This document shows positions 26,034-36,901 of a stretch of DNA of 64,000 nt, piece by piece (the first letter of the stretch is position 1; the number at the start of each line of letters is the position of its first letter). This stretch comes from Lysobacter capsici (lineage in GTDB: Bacteria; Pseudomonadota; Gammaproteobacteria; Xanthomonadales; Xanthomonadaceae). A model generated the notes under the pieces. It was not told where the DNA came from and did not search any database. It saw only the letters and a list, made by a program, of their open reading frames with translations. The stretch spans positions 992,001 to 1,056,000 of the forward strand of contig NZ_CP076103.1 in the NCBI RefSeq assembly GCF_018732085.1. Direction: 5' to 3'. The position numbers and the translations under genes are program-made.

Positions 26034-27452
26034 TCACTGCATCCCCGGCGGCGGCGCGAGGTTGGTCGCCGCGTCGGCGGTCAGCAGGCGGTTGATGTCC
26101 TGCACGTCGGCGACGTCCAGAGAACCGGCCGACTGCTCCAGCAGCAGGCGGTTTTGCAGGAAGTTGTACTTGGACTGGGCGTAGGCCTGTTGCGCCTGCA
26201 GCAAGGTGCGCTGGTTGTTCAACACGTCCAGCACGGTGCGGGTGCCGACTTCCAGGCCGACCTGCGAAGCGTCGTACGCGGCCTGCGCCGAGACCACCGC
26301 CAGGCGGCGCGCTTCGACTTCGCTGATGCCGGCGACCAGGGTCTGATACGCGTTGCGGGTGTTGCGCACCAGCAGGCGCTTCTGGCGTTCGAGTTCGTCC
26401 TGCGCGGCGTCGCGGCGGGCCAGCGCCTGACGCACGCCGGACTGGACCGAACCGCCGGAATACAGCGGCACCGACAGGGTCAGGCCGATGCTCGGGCCGT
26501 GGCTGGCGCTGCCGTTGAGCGCCTGGGTCTGGCCGCCGAAGGTGCGGTCGCCCCAGGTCGCGTTGTCGCCGTAACCGCCGCTCAGGGTCAGGGTCGGCCA
26601 GTGGCCGGCGCGCGCGGTTTCCACGCTGATGTCGGCGGCGCGCACCGCCAGTTCCTGCGCGCGCAGCGAGGGATTGCCCTGCACCGCGTTGTTGACCCAG
26701 GTCTCGACCTGCTGCGCTTCGGGCAGCGCCGGCTTGAAGTCGGCCGGCAGCGCCTTGAGCGTGCGCACCGGCTGGCCGGTGATTTCGCTCAAGGCCTGAT
26801 ACGAGTCTTCGACCGTGTTGCGGGTGGTGATGGTGCGCGCGCGCGCATCGTCGTACTGGGCGCGCGCTTCGTGCACGTCGGTGATCGGCGCCAGGCCGAC
26901 TTCCAGGCGCTTGGAGGCGTAGTCGAACTGCTTTTGCAGCGCGGTTTCCGCCGCCTCGGCCGCGGCCAGGTTTTCCAGCGCGACCAGCACGTTGAAATAG
27001 GCCTGCGAGGTGCGGGTGATCAGCGCCTGGCTGGTCGATTCCAGGGTGAAGTCGCTGGCTTCGCTCAGCGCGTTCTGGCTTTGCAGGTTCTTGATGCTGG
27101 CGCGGTTGTAGATCGGCTGGCTGGCGCTGATCGAATAATTGCGCGAGGTGCTGTCCGATCGCACGTTGGTGCCGGGCGCGACGCCGGAGTTGGGATCGGT
27201 CGGATCGACGATGCCGTTGGCTTCGCTGTCGTTGCGGCTGCGGGTCAGGCGCGCCTCGCCGGACAGCGACGGCAGCAGCCGGGCGCGGGCCTGGATGCGG
27301 TCTTCCTGGGTCACCAGCCGGTTGGACTGCGCGGCCGACAGCACCGGGTCGCCCTGGCGCGCGAGCTCATAGGTCTGCAACAGATCTTCCGCCGACGCGG
27401 CGGCCGGCAGCAGGACGAGAGCCAGGGCAAGAGCGAGCGGACGGCGGATCAT
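26034..27452 (-). CDS. tolC: TolC family outer-membrane efflux protein
   Basis: 472 residues from ATG 27452 (AAGGAAG upstream). Residues 1-21 are a signal peptide (MIRRPLALALALVLLPAAASA). Two internally repeated halves follow, with the long helical pattern and beta-barrel strands of TolC (DLLQTYELARQGDPVLSAAQ, GLAPITDVHEARAQYDDAR, VGTRTVLDVLNNQRTLLQA, YNFLQNRLLLEQSAG). It is the outer-membrane exit duct for RND pumps and type I secretion. The RND genes at 29296-33726 lack an outer-membrane gene of their own, so this one could serve them (inference). Confidence 0.92.
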   Translation of the reverse strand: MIRRPLALALALVLLPAAASAEDLLQTYELARQGDPVLSAAQSNRLVTQEDRIQARARLLPSLSGEARLTRSRNDSEANGIVDPTDPNSGVAPGTNVRSDSTSRNYSISASQPIYNRASIKNLQSQNALSEASDFTLESTSQALITRTSQAYFNVLVALENLAAAEAAETALQKQFDYASKRLEVGLAPITDVHEARAQYDDARARTITTRNTVEDSYQALSEITGQPVRTLKALPADFKPALPEAQQVETWVNNAVQGNPSLRAQELAVRAADISVETARAGHWPTLTLSGGYGDNATWGDRTFGGQTQALNGSASHGPSIGLTLSVPLYSGGSVQSGVRQALARRDAAQDELERQKRLLVRNTRNAYQTLVAGISEVEARRLAVVSAQAAYDASQVGLEVGTRTVLDVLNNQRTLLQAQQAYAQSKYNFLQNRLLLEQSAGSLDVADVQDINRLLTADAATNLAPPPGMQ

Positions 27453-27480
27453 GCGGCTTCCTTGGACTTGCTGGTATTTG

Positions 27481-27508
27481 AGAACCCGCATGCTGGCACG
27501 CGGGTTCT
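27481..27508. other. intercistronic hairpin between pcm and tolC
   Basis: AGAACCCGC and GCGGGTTCT form a 9-bp stem around a 10-nt loop. There is no proper T-tract, so it may be a processing or partial termination structure rather than a full terminator. Confidence 0.5.
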
Positions 27509-27540
27509 TACGAGGGACTGACGGGTAACTGACAGGATCG

Positions 27541-28212
27541 TCAGAACTCGAAGGCGGGCGCGGGCGCGGCGCCTTCGAGATAAGGCAGATCGGTTTCGAA
27601 CAACGATTGGATGCGCGAAGCGTTGACTTGGTTGCGCTCGGCCGACGCGGTGACGACGATGCCTTCCATCGCCGGCGAGCGGCCGCGCATCACGAACAGG
27701 CGTCCGCCCGGCTGCAGCCACTGCAGCCACTGCTGCGGAATCTGGTAGACCGCGCCGGTCACGCAGATCGCGTTGAAGCGGCGGTCGGTGCTGTAGTTCA
27801 GCGCGTCGGCTTCGATCACCTGGGCATTGAGCACGGTCTGCGCGGCCAGGCGCGTGCGCGCGGTTGCGGCGAGGTCGGCATGGATTTCCAGGCTCACCAC
27901 TTCGCGCGCCAGGCGGCCCAGGCAGGCGGTGAGGTAGCCGCTGCCGGTGCCGATCTCGAGCACGTCGTCGGTCGGGTCCACCGCCAGCGACTGCAAGGTG
28001 CGGCCTTCGAGCACCGGCTTCATCATGAACTGACCATGCGCCAGCGGCAGCGAGATGTCGGTGTAGGCGAGATTGCGATGCGCGTCGGCGACGAACGCTT
28101 CGCGCGGCAGCGTCGCCAGCACATCGAGCACGCGCGGGTCGAGCACGTCCCACGGCCGAACCTGTTGTTCGACCATCGTTTCACGTGCCTTGGCGTAATC
28201 GATCGTAATCAT
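27541..28212 (-). CDS. protein-L-isoaspartate O-methyltransferase family protein
   Basis: 223 residues. The SAM-binding motif is VLEIGTGSGYLTACLGRLA; the isoaspartate methyltransferase signature region DISLPLAHGQFMMKP replaces the more usual TISQPYIVA. It would repair isoaspartyl damage using S-adenosylmethionine. The divergence at that signature suggests the second Pcm-like paralogue often found immediately upstream of tolC in Proteobacteria, whose activity is less certain. It runs in the same direction as tolC, 88 bp ahead. Confidence 0.85.
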   Translation of the reverse strand: MITIDYAKARETMVEQQVRPWDVLDPRVLDVLATLPREAFVADAHRNLAYTDISLPLAHGQFMMKPVLEGRTLQSLAVDPTDDVLEIGTGSGYLTACLGRLAREVVSLEIHADLAATARTRLAAQTVLNAQVIEADALNYSTDRRFNAICVTGAVYQIPQQWLQWLQPGGRLFVMRGRSPAMEGIVVTASAERNQVNASRIQSLFETDLPYLEGAAPAPAFEF

Positions 28213-28394
28213 GAGCAGTCTTCTGAATCGTGCGCGGGAACCGCGAATTCTACCGGGACCGCACGGCCCCCGGCGGAAAAAGAATCAACCACGGCGGGGG
28301 CCGGGCTTAGTGCCGAAAGTCACCGGAACTCCCGGCACCGTGCCGTCTGGCGGCGGGTTCGCCGCATCGGCGCGGGCGGCCAGACCCGGCACAG

Positions 28395-29216
28395 TCATTG
28401 CTCGCGCCGGGCATAGGCGCGCAGGAACATCGCCACCGAGGCCTCGATATGGACGGTCAGCTCGGCCGGCGCGGTGACGCCGCAGCCGAACATCAGCATG
28501 GCGTGCGGCTCGCCCTTGATCAGGGCGAAAAACTGGGTCGCCGCGCGGGGCGGGTCCTGGATCTCCAGTTCGCCGGCCTCGACCCGCCGCTGCAGCAGCG
28601 CGGCGAATTCGTCGTGCAGGCGTTGCGGACCGGCGTCCCAGAACATCTTCGACAACGGCGATTCGGCCAGCTGCGGCGAGCACAGCAGGCGGTGGATCTG
28701 GATCGCCTCGGGGGTGCTGATCATCTCGTAGAAGGCGGTGGCGATCTCGATCAGCCGCTCGCGCAGCGCGGTCGCCGGGGCCGGTTCGAACAGCGGCGGC
28801 GGCAGATGTTGCTCGCAGTATGCCTGCACCGCCGCGCTGAACAAGGTCTCCTTGTCGCCGAAATGGCTGTAGACGGTGAGTTTGGAGACCCCGGCGCCGG
28901 CCGCAATCTGGTCCATGCTCACGCCGTCGTAGCCCTCGATCAGGAACAGGCGCTTGGCGGCTTCGAGGATTGCGTTGCGTTTGGTCAGGTCTTTCGGGCG
29001 GCCGGGGCCGGTGGGCTTGGATGACGCGGCGGGTTTGTCCACGGCGGGGCTCGCGGAGGCGGTGGGCTTGTCCGCGGTGGGCTTGAGCTGGTCCTGGGCT
29101 GATGCGGATTGCGGCACGGTGGGCTTTGGGTGGTCTGTGGCGACGGGTGTGGTCGGCTTCGGCTGGGCCACGGTGGCGGGGGAGAGCGCGGTGGACGTGG
29201 TTGGGGGCGTCGGCAT
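28395..29216 (-). CDS. TetR family transcriptional regulator with long low-complexity N-terminal tail
   Basis: 273 residues from ATG 29216. Residues about 1-75 are a Pro/Thr/Lys/Ala tail with recurrent KPT units; then PGRPKDLTKRNAILEAAKRLF begins the usual domain. The helix-turn-helix is MDQIAAGAGVSKLTVYSHFGDKETLF, and the C-terminal ligand domain ends at YARREQ. Usual TetR length is near 200 residues, so the tail is extra unless translation starts internally. It is divergent from the RND efflux genes, which it most likely represses. A candidate operator lies at 29252-29273. Confidence 0.85.
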   Translation of the reverse strand: MPTPPTTSTALSPATVAQPKPTTPVATDHPKPTVPQSASAQDQLKPTADKPTASASPAVDKPAASSKPTGPGRPKDLTKRNAILEAAKRLFLIEGYDGVSMDQIAAGAGVSKLTVYSHFGDKETLFSAAVQAYCEQHLPPPLFEPAPATALRERLIEIATAFYEMISTPEAIQIHRLLCSPQLAESPLSKMFWDAGPQRLHDEFAALLQRRVEAGELEIQDPPRAATQFFALIKGEPHAMLMFGCGVTAPAELTVHIEASVAMFLRAYARREQ

Positions 29217-29251
29217 AGGTCGCAATACTGGACTACGTGGTTCGATATTTA

Positions 29252-29273
29252 TACAGTACCGCCAAGTACATTA
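29252..29273. promoter_or_regulatory. candidate TetR operator
   Basis: Imperfect palindrome TAnnGTACnnnnnnGTACnnTA in the 79-bp AT-rich gap between tetR and the efflux adaptor gene. Position and symmetry suit a TetR dimer site; binding is inferred. Confidence 0.45.
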
Positions 29274-29295
29274 ATTCCCTATAAGGCCATCCGCA

Positions 29296-30444
29296 ATGCG
29301 CAGCCGGATTTTTTCCGCCTCCACCCCGGTCCGTCCGGCCGCCCAGCCGACGGCATGGACACGCTCCGTGCCGGCATTGCTGGCCGCGGCCTTGGCCCTG
29401 AGCCTGGCGGCCTGCGGCGACGGCAAGCCGCTGGCCGAGGCGCCGCGGCCGGTGCTGGTCGCCCAGCCCAGCGGCGCGATCAACGCGGTCTCGGCTTATG
29501 CCGGCGAGGTGCGGGCGCGCGAAGAGAGCCCGCTGTCGTTCCGGGTCGCCGGCAAGATGGTCGAGCGCAAGGTCGATGTCGGCGCGCACGTTGCCGCCGG
29601 GCAGGTGCTGGCGGTGCTCGATCCGGGCGATCTCGACGCCCAGGCGCGCGCGGCCCAGGCGCAGTACGCGGCCGCCGAGGCCGAATACGCGCGGGCCCGC
29701 GCCGATCAGGTCCGTTTCGCCCAGCTGAGCAAGGACCAGTTGGTCAGCCGCTCGGCCCAGGACGCGCAGGACGCCGCGGCCAAGGCCGCGCAAGGCCAGC
29801 TCAATTCGGCCCGCGCCAACCTCGAAGTGGCGAAGAATCAATCGGCCTACACCCAGTTGCGCGCGCCCAGCGCCGGGGTGATCGCTTCGCGCAACGCCGA
29901 AGCCGGGCAGGTCGTCGCCGCCGGCCAGCAGGTGTTCGCGCTGGCCGCCGACGGTGCGCGCGAAATCGCCTTCGCCGTGCCCGAAGGTGCGATCGCGACC
30001 TTCAAGCCCGGCCAGGACGTGTTGATCGAACTGTGGTCGCAGCCCGGCAAGCGCTGGCCGGGCCGGGTCCGCGAGGTGTCGCCCGCGGCCGATCCGGCGT
30101 CGCGCACCTACGCCGCGCGAGTCACCGTCGATGCGCCGGACGGAACGCTCGAACTTGGCCAGAGCGCGCGCATCTACCAGGCCGACGCGGCCGCCTCCGG
30201 GCTCAGCGTGCCGCTCGCGGCGGTGCAGCGCACCGGCAACGGCACGGCGGTGTTCGTGGCCGATATCGGCAGCGGGATCGTGAAGTTAAAACCAATCGTC
30301 GTCGGACCTTACGGTCAGGAGCGCGTACCGGTCATCAAGGGACTGGGCGCCAACGACTGGGTCGTCACCGCCGGCGGCCATCTCCTGCGCGACGGACAGA
30401 AGGTGGTCGCGGTCGATCGCGAAAACCATCCGGTCGGGAAGTGA
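29296..30444 (+). CDS. RND efflux periplasmic adaptor (membrane fusion lipoprotein)
   Basis: 382 residues. The N-terminal signal SVPALLAAALALSLAACGDG has lipobox LAAC. The lipoyl/barrel-sandwich pattern (VAGKMVERKVDVGAHVAAGQVLAVLDPGD), an Ala-rich helical hairpin and the matching half (YTQLRAPSAGVIASRNAEAGQVV) are visible. It couples the inner-membrane pump encoded next (30565) to an outer-membrane channel. Repression by the divergent TetR protein is likely. Confidence 0.92.
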   Translation: MRSRIFSASTPVRPAAQPTAWTRSVPALLAAALALSLAACGDGKPLAEAPRPVLVAQPSGAINAVSAYAGEVRAREESPLSFRVAGKMVERKVDVGAHVAAGQVLAVLDPGDLDAQARAAQAQYAAAEAEYARARADQVRFAQLSKDQLVSRSAQDAQDAAAKAAQGQLNSARANLEVAKNQSAYTQLRAPSAGVIASRNAEAGQVVAAGQQVFALAADGAREIAFAVPEGAIATFKPGQDVLIELWSQPGKRWPGRVREVSPAADPASRTYAARVTVDAPDGTLELGQSARIYQADAAASGLSVPLAAVQRTGNGTAVFVADIGSGIVKLKPIVVGPYGQERVPVIKGLGANDWVVTAGGHLLRDGQKVVAVDRENHPVGK

Positions 30445-30502
30445 TCGCGGTGCGCGGGGCCTGACGGTCCGTGCATCACTGAGTTCTAGTTTGCCGGCGC
30501 TC

Positions 30503-30545
30503 GCGCCCTCACCCCTGCCCTCTGCCGCCAAGCGGGAGAGGGGGA
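30503..30545. repeat. CCCTCACCCC...GCGGGAGAGGG-family palindrome
   Basis: A single, partly degenerate copy (CCCTCACCCCTGCCCTC ... GCGGGAGAGGGGG) between the adaptor and pump genes. Its purine-rich end supplies the apparent ribosome binding site region of the pump gene. Confidence 0.65.
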
Positions 30546-30564
30546 CAATGAAGTGGGTTTATCT

Positions 30565-33500
30565 ATGCGCTTCAACCTTTCCGAATGGGCCCTGCGCCAT
30601 CGCAGCCTGATCGTCTACGCGATGCTGGTGCTGGCGATCGCCGGTGCGATGTCGTACCTGCGCCTGGGCCGCAGCGAAGACCCGGCGTTCACCTTCAAGG
30701 TCATGGTCGTGCGCACCCTGTGGCCCGGCGCGACCGCCGAGGAAGTCTCGCGCCAGGTCACCGAGCGGATCGAGAAGAAGCTCATGGAAACCGGCGAATA
30801 CGAGTTCATCCGCTCGTACTCGCGGCCGGGCGAATCGCAGGTGATCTTCGCCGCGCGCGACTCGATGCATTCGGGCGATATCCAGCCGCTGTGGTATCAG
30901 GTGCGCAAGAAGATCGGCGACATCCGCCCGACCTTGCCCAGCGACGTGGTCGGCCCGTTCTTCAACGACGAATTCGGCGACACCTTCGGCAACATCTACG
31001 CGCTGACCGGCGAGGGTTTCGACTACGCCGTGCTCAAGGACTACGCCGAACGCGTCCAGCTCGCCCTGCAAAGCCAGGCCGACGTGGGCAAGATCGAACT
31101 GATCGGCGTGCAGGACGAAAAGATCTGGGTCGAGCTGTCGAACGTGAAGCTCTCGACCCTCGGCGTACCCGCGCAGGCGGTGCAGGACGCGCTCAACCAG
31201 CAGAACGCGCTGGCCCCGGCCGGTTTCTTCGAAACCGCGTCGAGCCGCGTGCCGCTGCGCGTCGGCGGGCAGTTCACCTCGGTCGAGCAGATCAAACAGT
31301 TCCCGATCCGGGTCGGCGACCGCACCTTCCGCCTGGGCGATGTCGCCGAGGTGCGTCGCGGGTTCTCCGATCCGCCGCAGCCGCGCATGCGCTTCATGGG
31401 CCAGGACGCGATCGGCATCGGCGTGTCGATGAAGCAGGGCGGCGACATCCTCAAGCTCGGCAAGACCCTGGAAACCGAATTCGCCGCGTTGCAGAAGACC
31501 CTGCCGGCCGGCATGGAGCTGCGCAAGGTCGCCGACCAACCCGCCGCGGTCGAGGAATCGGTCGGCGAGTTTGTGCGCGTATTGGCCGAGGCGGTGGCGA
31601 TCGTGCTGCTGGTGAGTTTCTTCTCGCTCGGCCTGCGCACCGGCCTGGTGGTGGCGCTGTCGATCCCGCTCGTGCTGGCGATGACGTTTGCAGTGATGGA
31701 TTTCTTCGGCGTCGGCCTGCACAAGATTTCGCTCGGCGCGCTGGTGCTGGCGCTGGGGCTGTTGGTCGACGACGCGATCATCGCGGTGGAGATGATGGCG
31801 ATCAAGATGGAGCAGGGCTTCGACCGCCTGCGCGCGGCCGCGTTCGCCTGGGACAGCACCGCCTTCCCGATGCTGACCGGCACCTTGATCACCGCGGCCG
31901 GGTTCCTGCCGATCGCGACCGCCGCGTCGAGCACCGGCGAATACACCCGCTCGCTGTTCCAGGTGGTGACGATCGCGCTGTGCGTGTCGTGGATCGCCGC
32001 GGTCGCGTTCATCCCGTTCCTCGGCGACAAACTGCTGCCCGACCACGGCGCCGCGGCCGCGTTGCCCAAGCCCGGTTCGCTCGCCGCGCGCTGGCGCGAT
32101 GCGCGCAGCAATCTCGCCAGGCGACTGCCGATGTTCGAAAGCGTGCTCGCGCCGAAGGAGCCGGTGGGCCATGCGCACGATCCCTACGAAACCAAGTTCT
32201 ATGTGCGCTTCCGCGGTTGGGTGACCTGGTGCGTGCGCCGGCGCTGGCTGGTGATCGGCATTACGATTGCCGCATTCATCGGTTCGATCTTCCTGTTCCG
32301 TTTCGTGCCGCAGCAGTTCTTCCCCGACTCGGTGCGTCCGGAACTGATGGTCGACATGGAACTGGCCGAAGGCAGCTCGCTGCGCCAGACCACCGAACAG
32401 GCCAAGCGCCTGGAAGCGATGCTCAAGCAGCGCAAGGACCTGGGCAACTACGTCGCCTACGTCGGCACCGGTTCGCCGCGTTTCTACCTGCCGCTGGATC
32501 AACAGCTGCCGGCGGCGAACTTCGCCCAGTTCGTGCTGATGCCCAAGACCCTGGCCGATCGCGAAACGCTGCGCATGTGGATCATCAACGACGTGGTGCC
32601 GCGCTTCCCGGAACTGCAATTGCGGGTGACGCGACTGGAGAACGGCCCGCCGGTCGGTTATCCGGTGCAGTTCCGCGTGTCCGGCGAACACATCGACGTG
32701 GTGCGGAAGATCGCTTACCAGGCGCGCGAAAAGATCCGCGCCAACCCGCACGTGGCCAACGTCAATCTGGACTGGGACGAACCCAGCAAGGTGGTGCGCC
32801 TGCAGGTCGATCAGGAACGCGCGCGCGCGTTGGGCATCACCTCGGCGCAGCTGTCGCAGTTCCTGTCGAGTTCGCTGTCGGGCTCGCACATCAGCACCTA
32901 CCGCGAGAGCAACGAGCTGATCGAGATGCTGCTGCGCGGGCCGGACCAGGAGCGTCTGCAACTGGACATGCTCGGCAGCCTGATGGTCCCGACCAGCAAC
33001 AACCGCAGCGTGCCGCTGACCCAGATCGCCACCCTCGAATACGGCTTCGAGGAAGGCATCATCTGGCACCGCGACCGTCTGCCGACCATGACCGTGCGCG
33101 CCGACATCTACGACGGCACCCAGCCGGCCTCGGTGATGGCGCAGATCTCGCCGACTTTGGACGGGCTGCGTGCGCAGCTGCCCTACGGTTATTCGATCGA
33201 GATCGGCGGCAGCGTCGAGGATTCCGCGCGCGGCCAGAAATCGATCAACGCCGGCATGCCGCTGTTCCTGTTCGCGGTGTTCACCTTATTGATGCTGCAG
33301 CTGCGCAGCTTCTCGCGTGCGTTCATGGTGCTGTTGACCGCGCCGCTGGGGCTGATCGGCGTGACCTTGTTCCTGCTGATCTTCCGGGTGCCGTTCGGCT
33401 TCGTCGCGATGCTCGGCACGATCGCGCTGGCCGGCATGATCATGCGCAACTCGGTGATCCTGGTCGATCAGATCGAGCAGGATCGCGGCGAAGGGCACGA

Positions 33501-33726
33501 GCCCTGGAAGGCCATCGTCGATGCGACGGTGCGACGATTCCGTCCGATCGTGCTGACCGCGCTGGCGGCGATCCTGGCGATGATCCCGCTGTCGCGCAGC
33601 GCCTTCTTCGGGCCGATGGCAGTGGCGATCATGGGCGGGTTGATGGTGGCGACGCTGCTGACCTTGTTGTTCCTGCCGGCGTTGTATGCGGCGTGGTTCA
33701 AGGTCAAGGTGCCGGAAGAAACCTGA
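30565..33726 (+). CDS. RND efflux transporter, inner-membrane pump
   Basis: 1053 residues from ATG 30565, with the two-fold repeated RND architecture: TM1 near residues 15-32, large periplasmic loops, TM2-7, then the second half starting at WVTWCVRRRWLVIGITIAAF. The proton-relay motif ALGLLVDDAIIAVEMM in TM4 has the Asp pair. The C-terminal TM block ends at FLPALYAAWFKVK. It uses proton motive force to expel drugs or metabolites. A GTG at 30553 is in frame and better spaced from the GAGAGGGGG element, so the true start may be four codons earlier. Confidence 0.93.
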   Translation: MRFNLSEWALRHRSLIVYAMLVLAIAGAMSYLRLGRSEDPAFTFKVMVVRTLWPGATAEEVSRQVTERIEKKLMETGEYEFIRSYSRPGESQVIFAARDSMHSGDIQPLWYQVRKKIGDIRPTLPSDVVGPFFNDEFGDTFGNIYALTGEGFDYAVLKDYAERVQLALQSQADVGKIELIGVQDEKIWVELSNVKLSTLGVPAQAVQDALNQQNALAPAGFFETASSRVPLRVGGQFTSVEQIKQFPIRVGDRTFRLGDVAEVRRGFSDPPQPRMRFMGQDAIGIGVSMKQGGDILKLGKTLETEFAALQKTLPAGMELRKVADQPAAVEESVGEFVRVLAEAVAIVLLVSFFSLGLRTGLVVALSIPLVLAMTFAVMDFFGVGLHKISLGALVLALGLLVDDAIIAVEMMAIKMEQGFDRLRAAAFAWDSTAFPMLTGTLITAAGFLPIATAASSTGEYTRSLFQVVTIALCVSWIAAVAFIPFLGDKLLPDHGAAAALPKPGSLAARWRDARSNLARRLPMFESVLAPKEPVGHAHDPYETKFYVRFRGWVTWCVRRRWLVIGITIAAFIGSIFLFRFVPQQFFPDSVRPELMVDMELAEGSSLRQTTEQAKRLEAMLKQRKDLGNYVAYVGTGSPRFYLPLDQQLPAANFAQFVLMPKTLADRETLRMWIINDVVPRFPELQLRVTRLENGPPVGYPVQFRVSGEHIDVVRKIAYQAREKIRANPHVANVNLDWDEPSKVVRLQVDQERARALGITSAQLSQFLSSSLSGSHISTYRESNELIEMLLRGPDQERLQLDMLGSLMVPTSNNRSVPLTQIATLEYGFEEGIIWHRDRLPTMTVRADIYDGTQPASVMAQISPTLDGLRAQLPYGYSIEIGGSVEDSARGQKSINAGMPLFLFAVFTLLMLQLRSFSRAFMVLLTAPLGLIGVTLFLLIFRVPFGFVAMLGTIALAGMIMRNSVILVDQIEQDRGEGHEPWKAIVDATVRRFRPIVLTALAAILAMIPLSRSAFFGPMAVAIMGGLMVATLLTLLFLPALYAAWFKVKVPEET

Positions 33727-33730
33727 GCTT

Positions 33731-33860
33731 GTCTCCCTCTCCCGCGCAGCGGGAGAGGGCTGGGGTGAGGGCAGTCGCAGTCGCGGTGGCGATGTCAGCT
33801 TGAAGTCGCGCGCGCCCTCACCCCAACCCCTCTCCCGCTGCGCGGGAGAGGGGCTCAGCG
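33731..33860. repeat. inverted pair of CTCTCCCGC...GCGGGAGAGGG-family repeats
   Basis: Arms at about 33731-33768 and 33816-33857, each with a CTCTCCCGCnGCGCGGGAGAG palindrome and an outer GGGGTGAGGG tail. They fill the gap between the convergent RND pump and glpK genes. Confidence 0.85.
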
Positions 33861-33871
33861 CGGACGCTTGA

Positions 33872-36225
<2,354 letters not shown>

Positions 36226-36341
36226 TGCGGTGGGTCTCCCTGGTGCTGGTGGTGCTTTGTTTTTGTTTTTGCAGGGTGGTGCTTTGTTCTTTGTTTTCGT
36301 AGGTGCGGGGGCTGCGAATGCTGGTGAATTGTTCTATTTTT

Positions 36342-36425
36342 TTATCGCTTATCGCTTATCGCTTATCGCTTATCGCTTATCGCTTATCGCTTATCGCTTA
36401 TCGCTTATCGCTTATCGCTTATCGC
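36342..36425. repeat. 12 perfect copies of TTATCGC upstream of glpF
   Basis: 84 bp of uninterrupted 7-bp units, TTATCGC on the plus strand (GCGATAA on the coding strand of glpF), ending 117 bp from the glpF ATG. This lies in the 676-bp glpF-glpD gap, which holds no gene. Confidence 0.95.
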
Positions 36426-36465
36426 CAATCCGCGTATCGCCCCATCATGCGCGAATCCTCCAGCC

Positions 36466-36550
36466 CGTCATTCCCGCGAAGGCGGGAATCCAGTGACTTC
36501 AAGCGTTCTCGCACGAAAGGCCCTGGATTCCCGCCTTCGCGGGAATGACG
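36466..36550. repeat. inverted pair of ATTCCCGCGAAGGCGGGAATCC-family repeats
   Basis: Arms at about 36469-36492 and 36524-36549 (TCATTCCCGCGAAGGCGGG and its inverse). This is the only place in the window where this family occurs. Confidence 0.85.
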
Positions 36551-36591
36551 TTCTGGTGGTATGGCGCTGAAGGCTCCGAATGTTTCGCTCC

Positions 36592-36647
36592 ACTGCCCAC
36601 TGCCCACTGCCCACTGCCCACCGACCACCGACCACCGACCACCGACC
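36592..36647. repeat. two adjoining heptamer arrays, (ACTGCCC)4 and (ACCGACC)4
   Basis: Four perfect copies of ACTGCCC (36592-36619) pass directly into four of ACCGACC (36620-36647). The units differ at two positions, which suggests one array with two expanded variants. Confidence 0.9.
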
Positions 36648-36783
36648 ATCACGCGCAGAAGCAGAGCCGGCCGGCCTTCGAGGTGGTGACGGGCGGAGAA
36701 TGGCGAATTCACGGATGCATTGCGACATCGGTTCAGCTATCGAGTCAACGCTCCACATGTACGACCTCGTTGTATCGACCCCG

Positions 36784-36873
36784 ACTGTAGGAGCGGCGCA
36801 AGCCGCGACCGCGACACCTCTACTACGACGCAAGCGCGATGTCGCGGTCGCGGCTCGCGCCGCTCCTACAGGT
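36784..36873. repeat. inverted pair of TGTAGGAGCGGCGCGAGCC-family repeats
   Basis: Arms at about 36784-36815 and 36838-36873, directly after the glpD stop. Confidence 0.85.
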
Positions 36874-36901
36874 AGGTGCCGCAGATGCCGCGAAGGCGGT
36901 T

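Noticed and set aside
36342..36425. CRISPR-like array
   Set aside because: The units are 7 bp, contiguous, with no spacers; no cas genes nearby.
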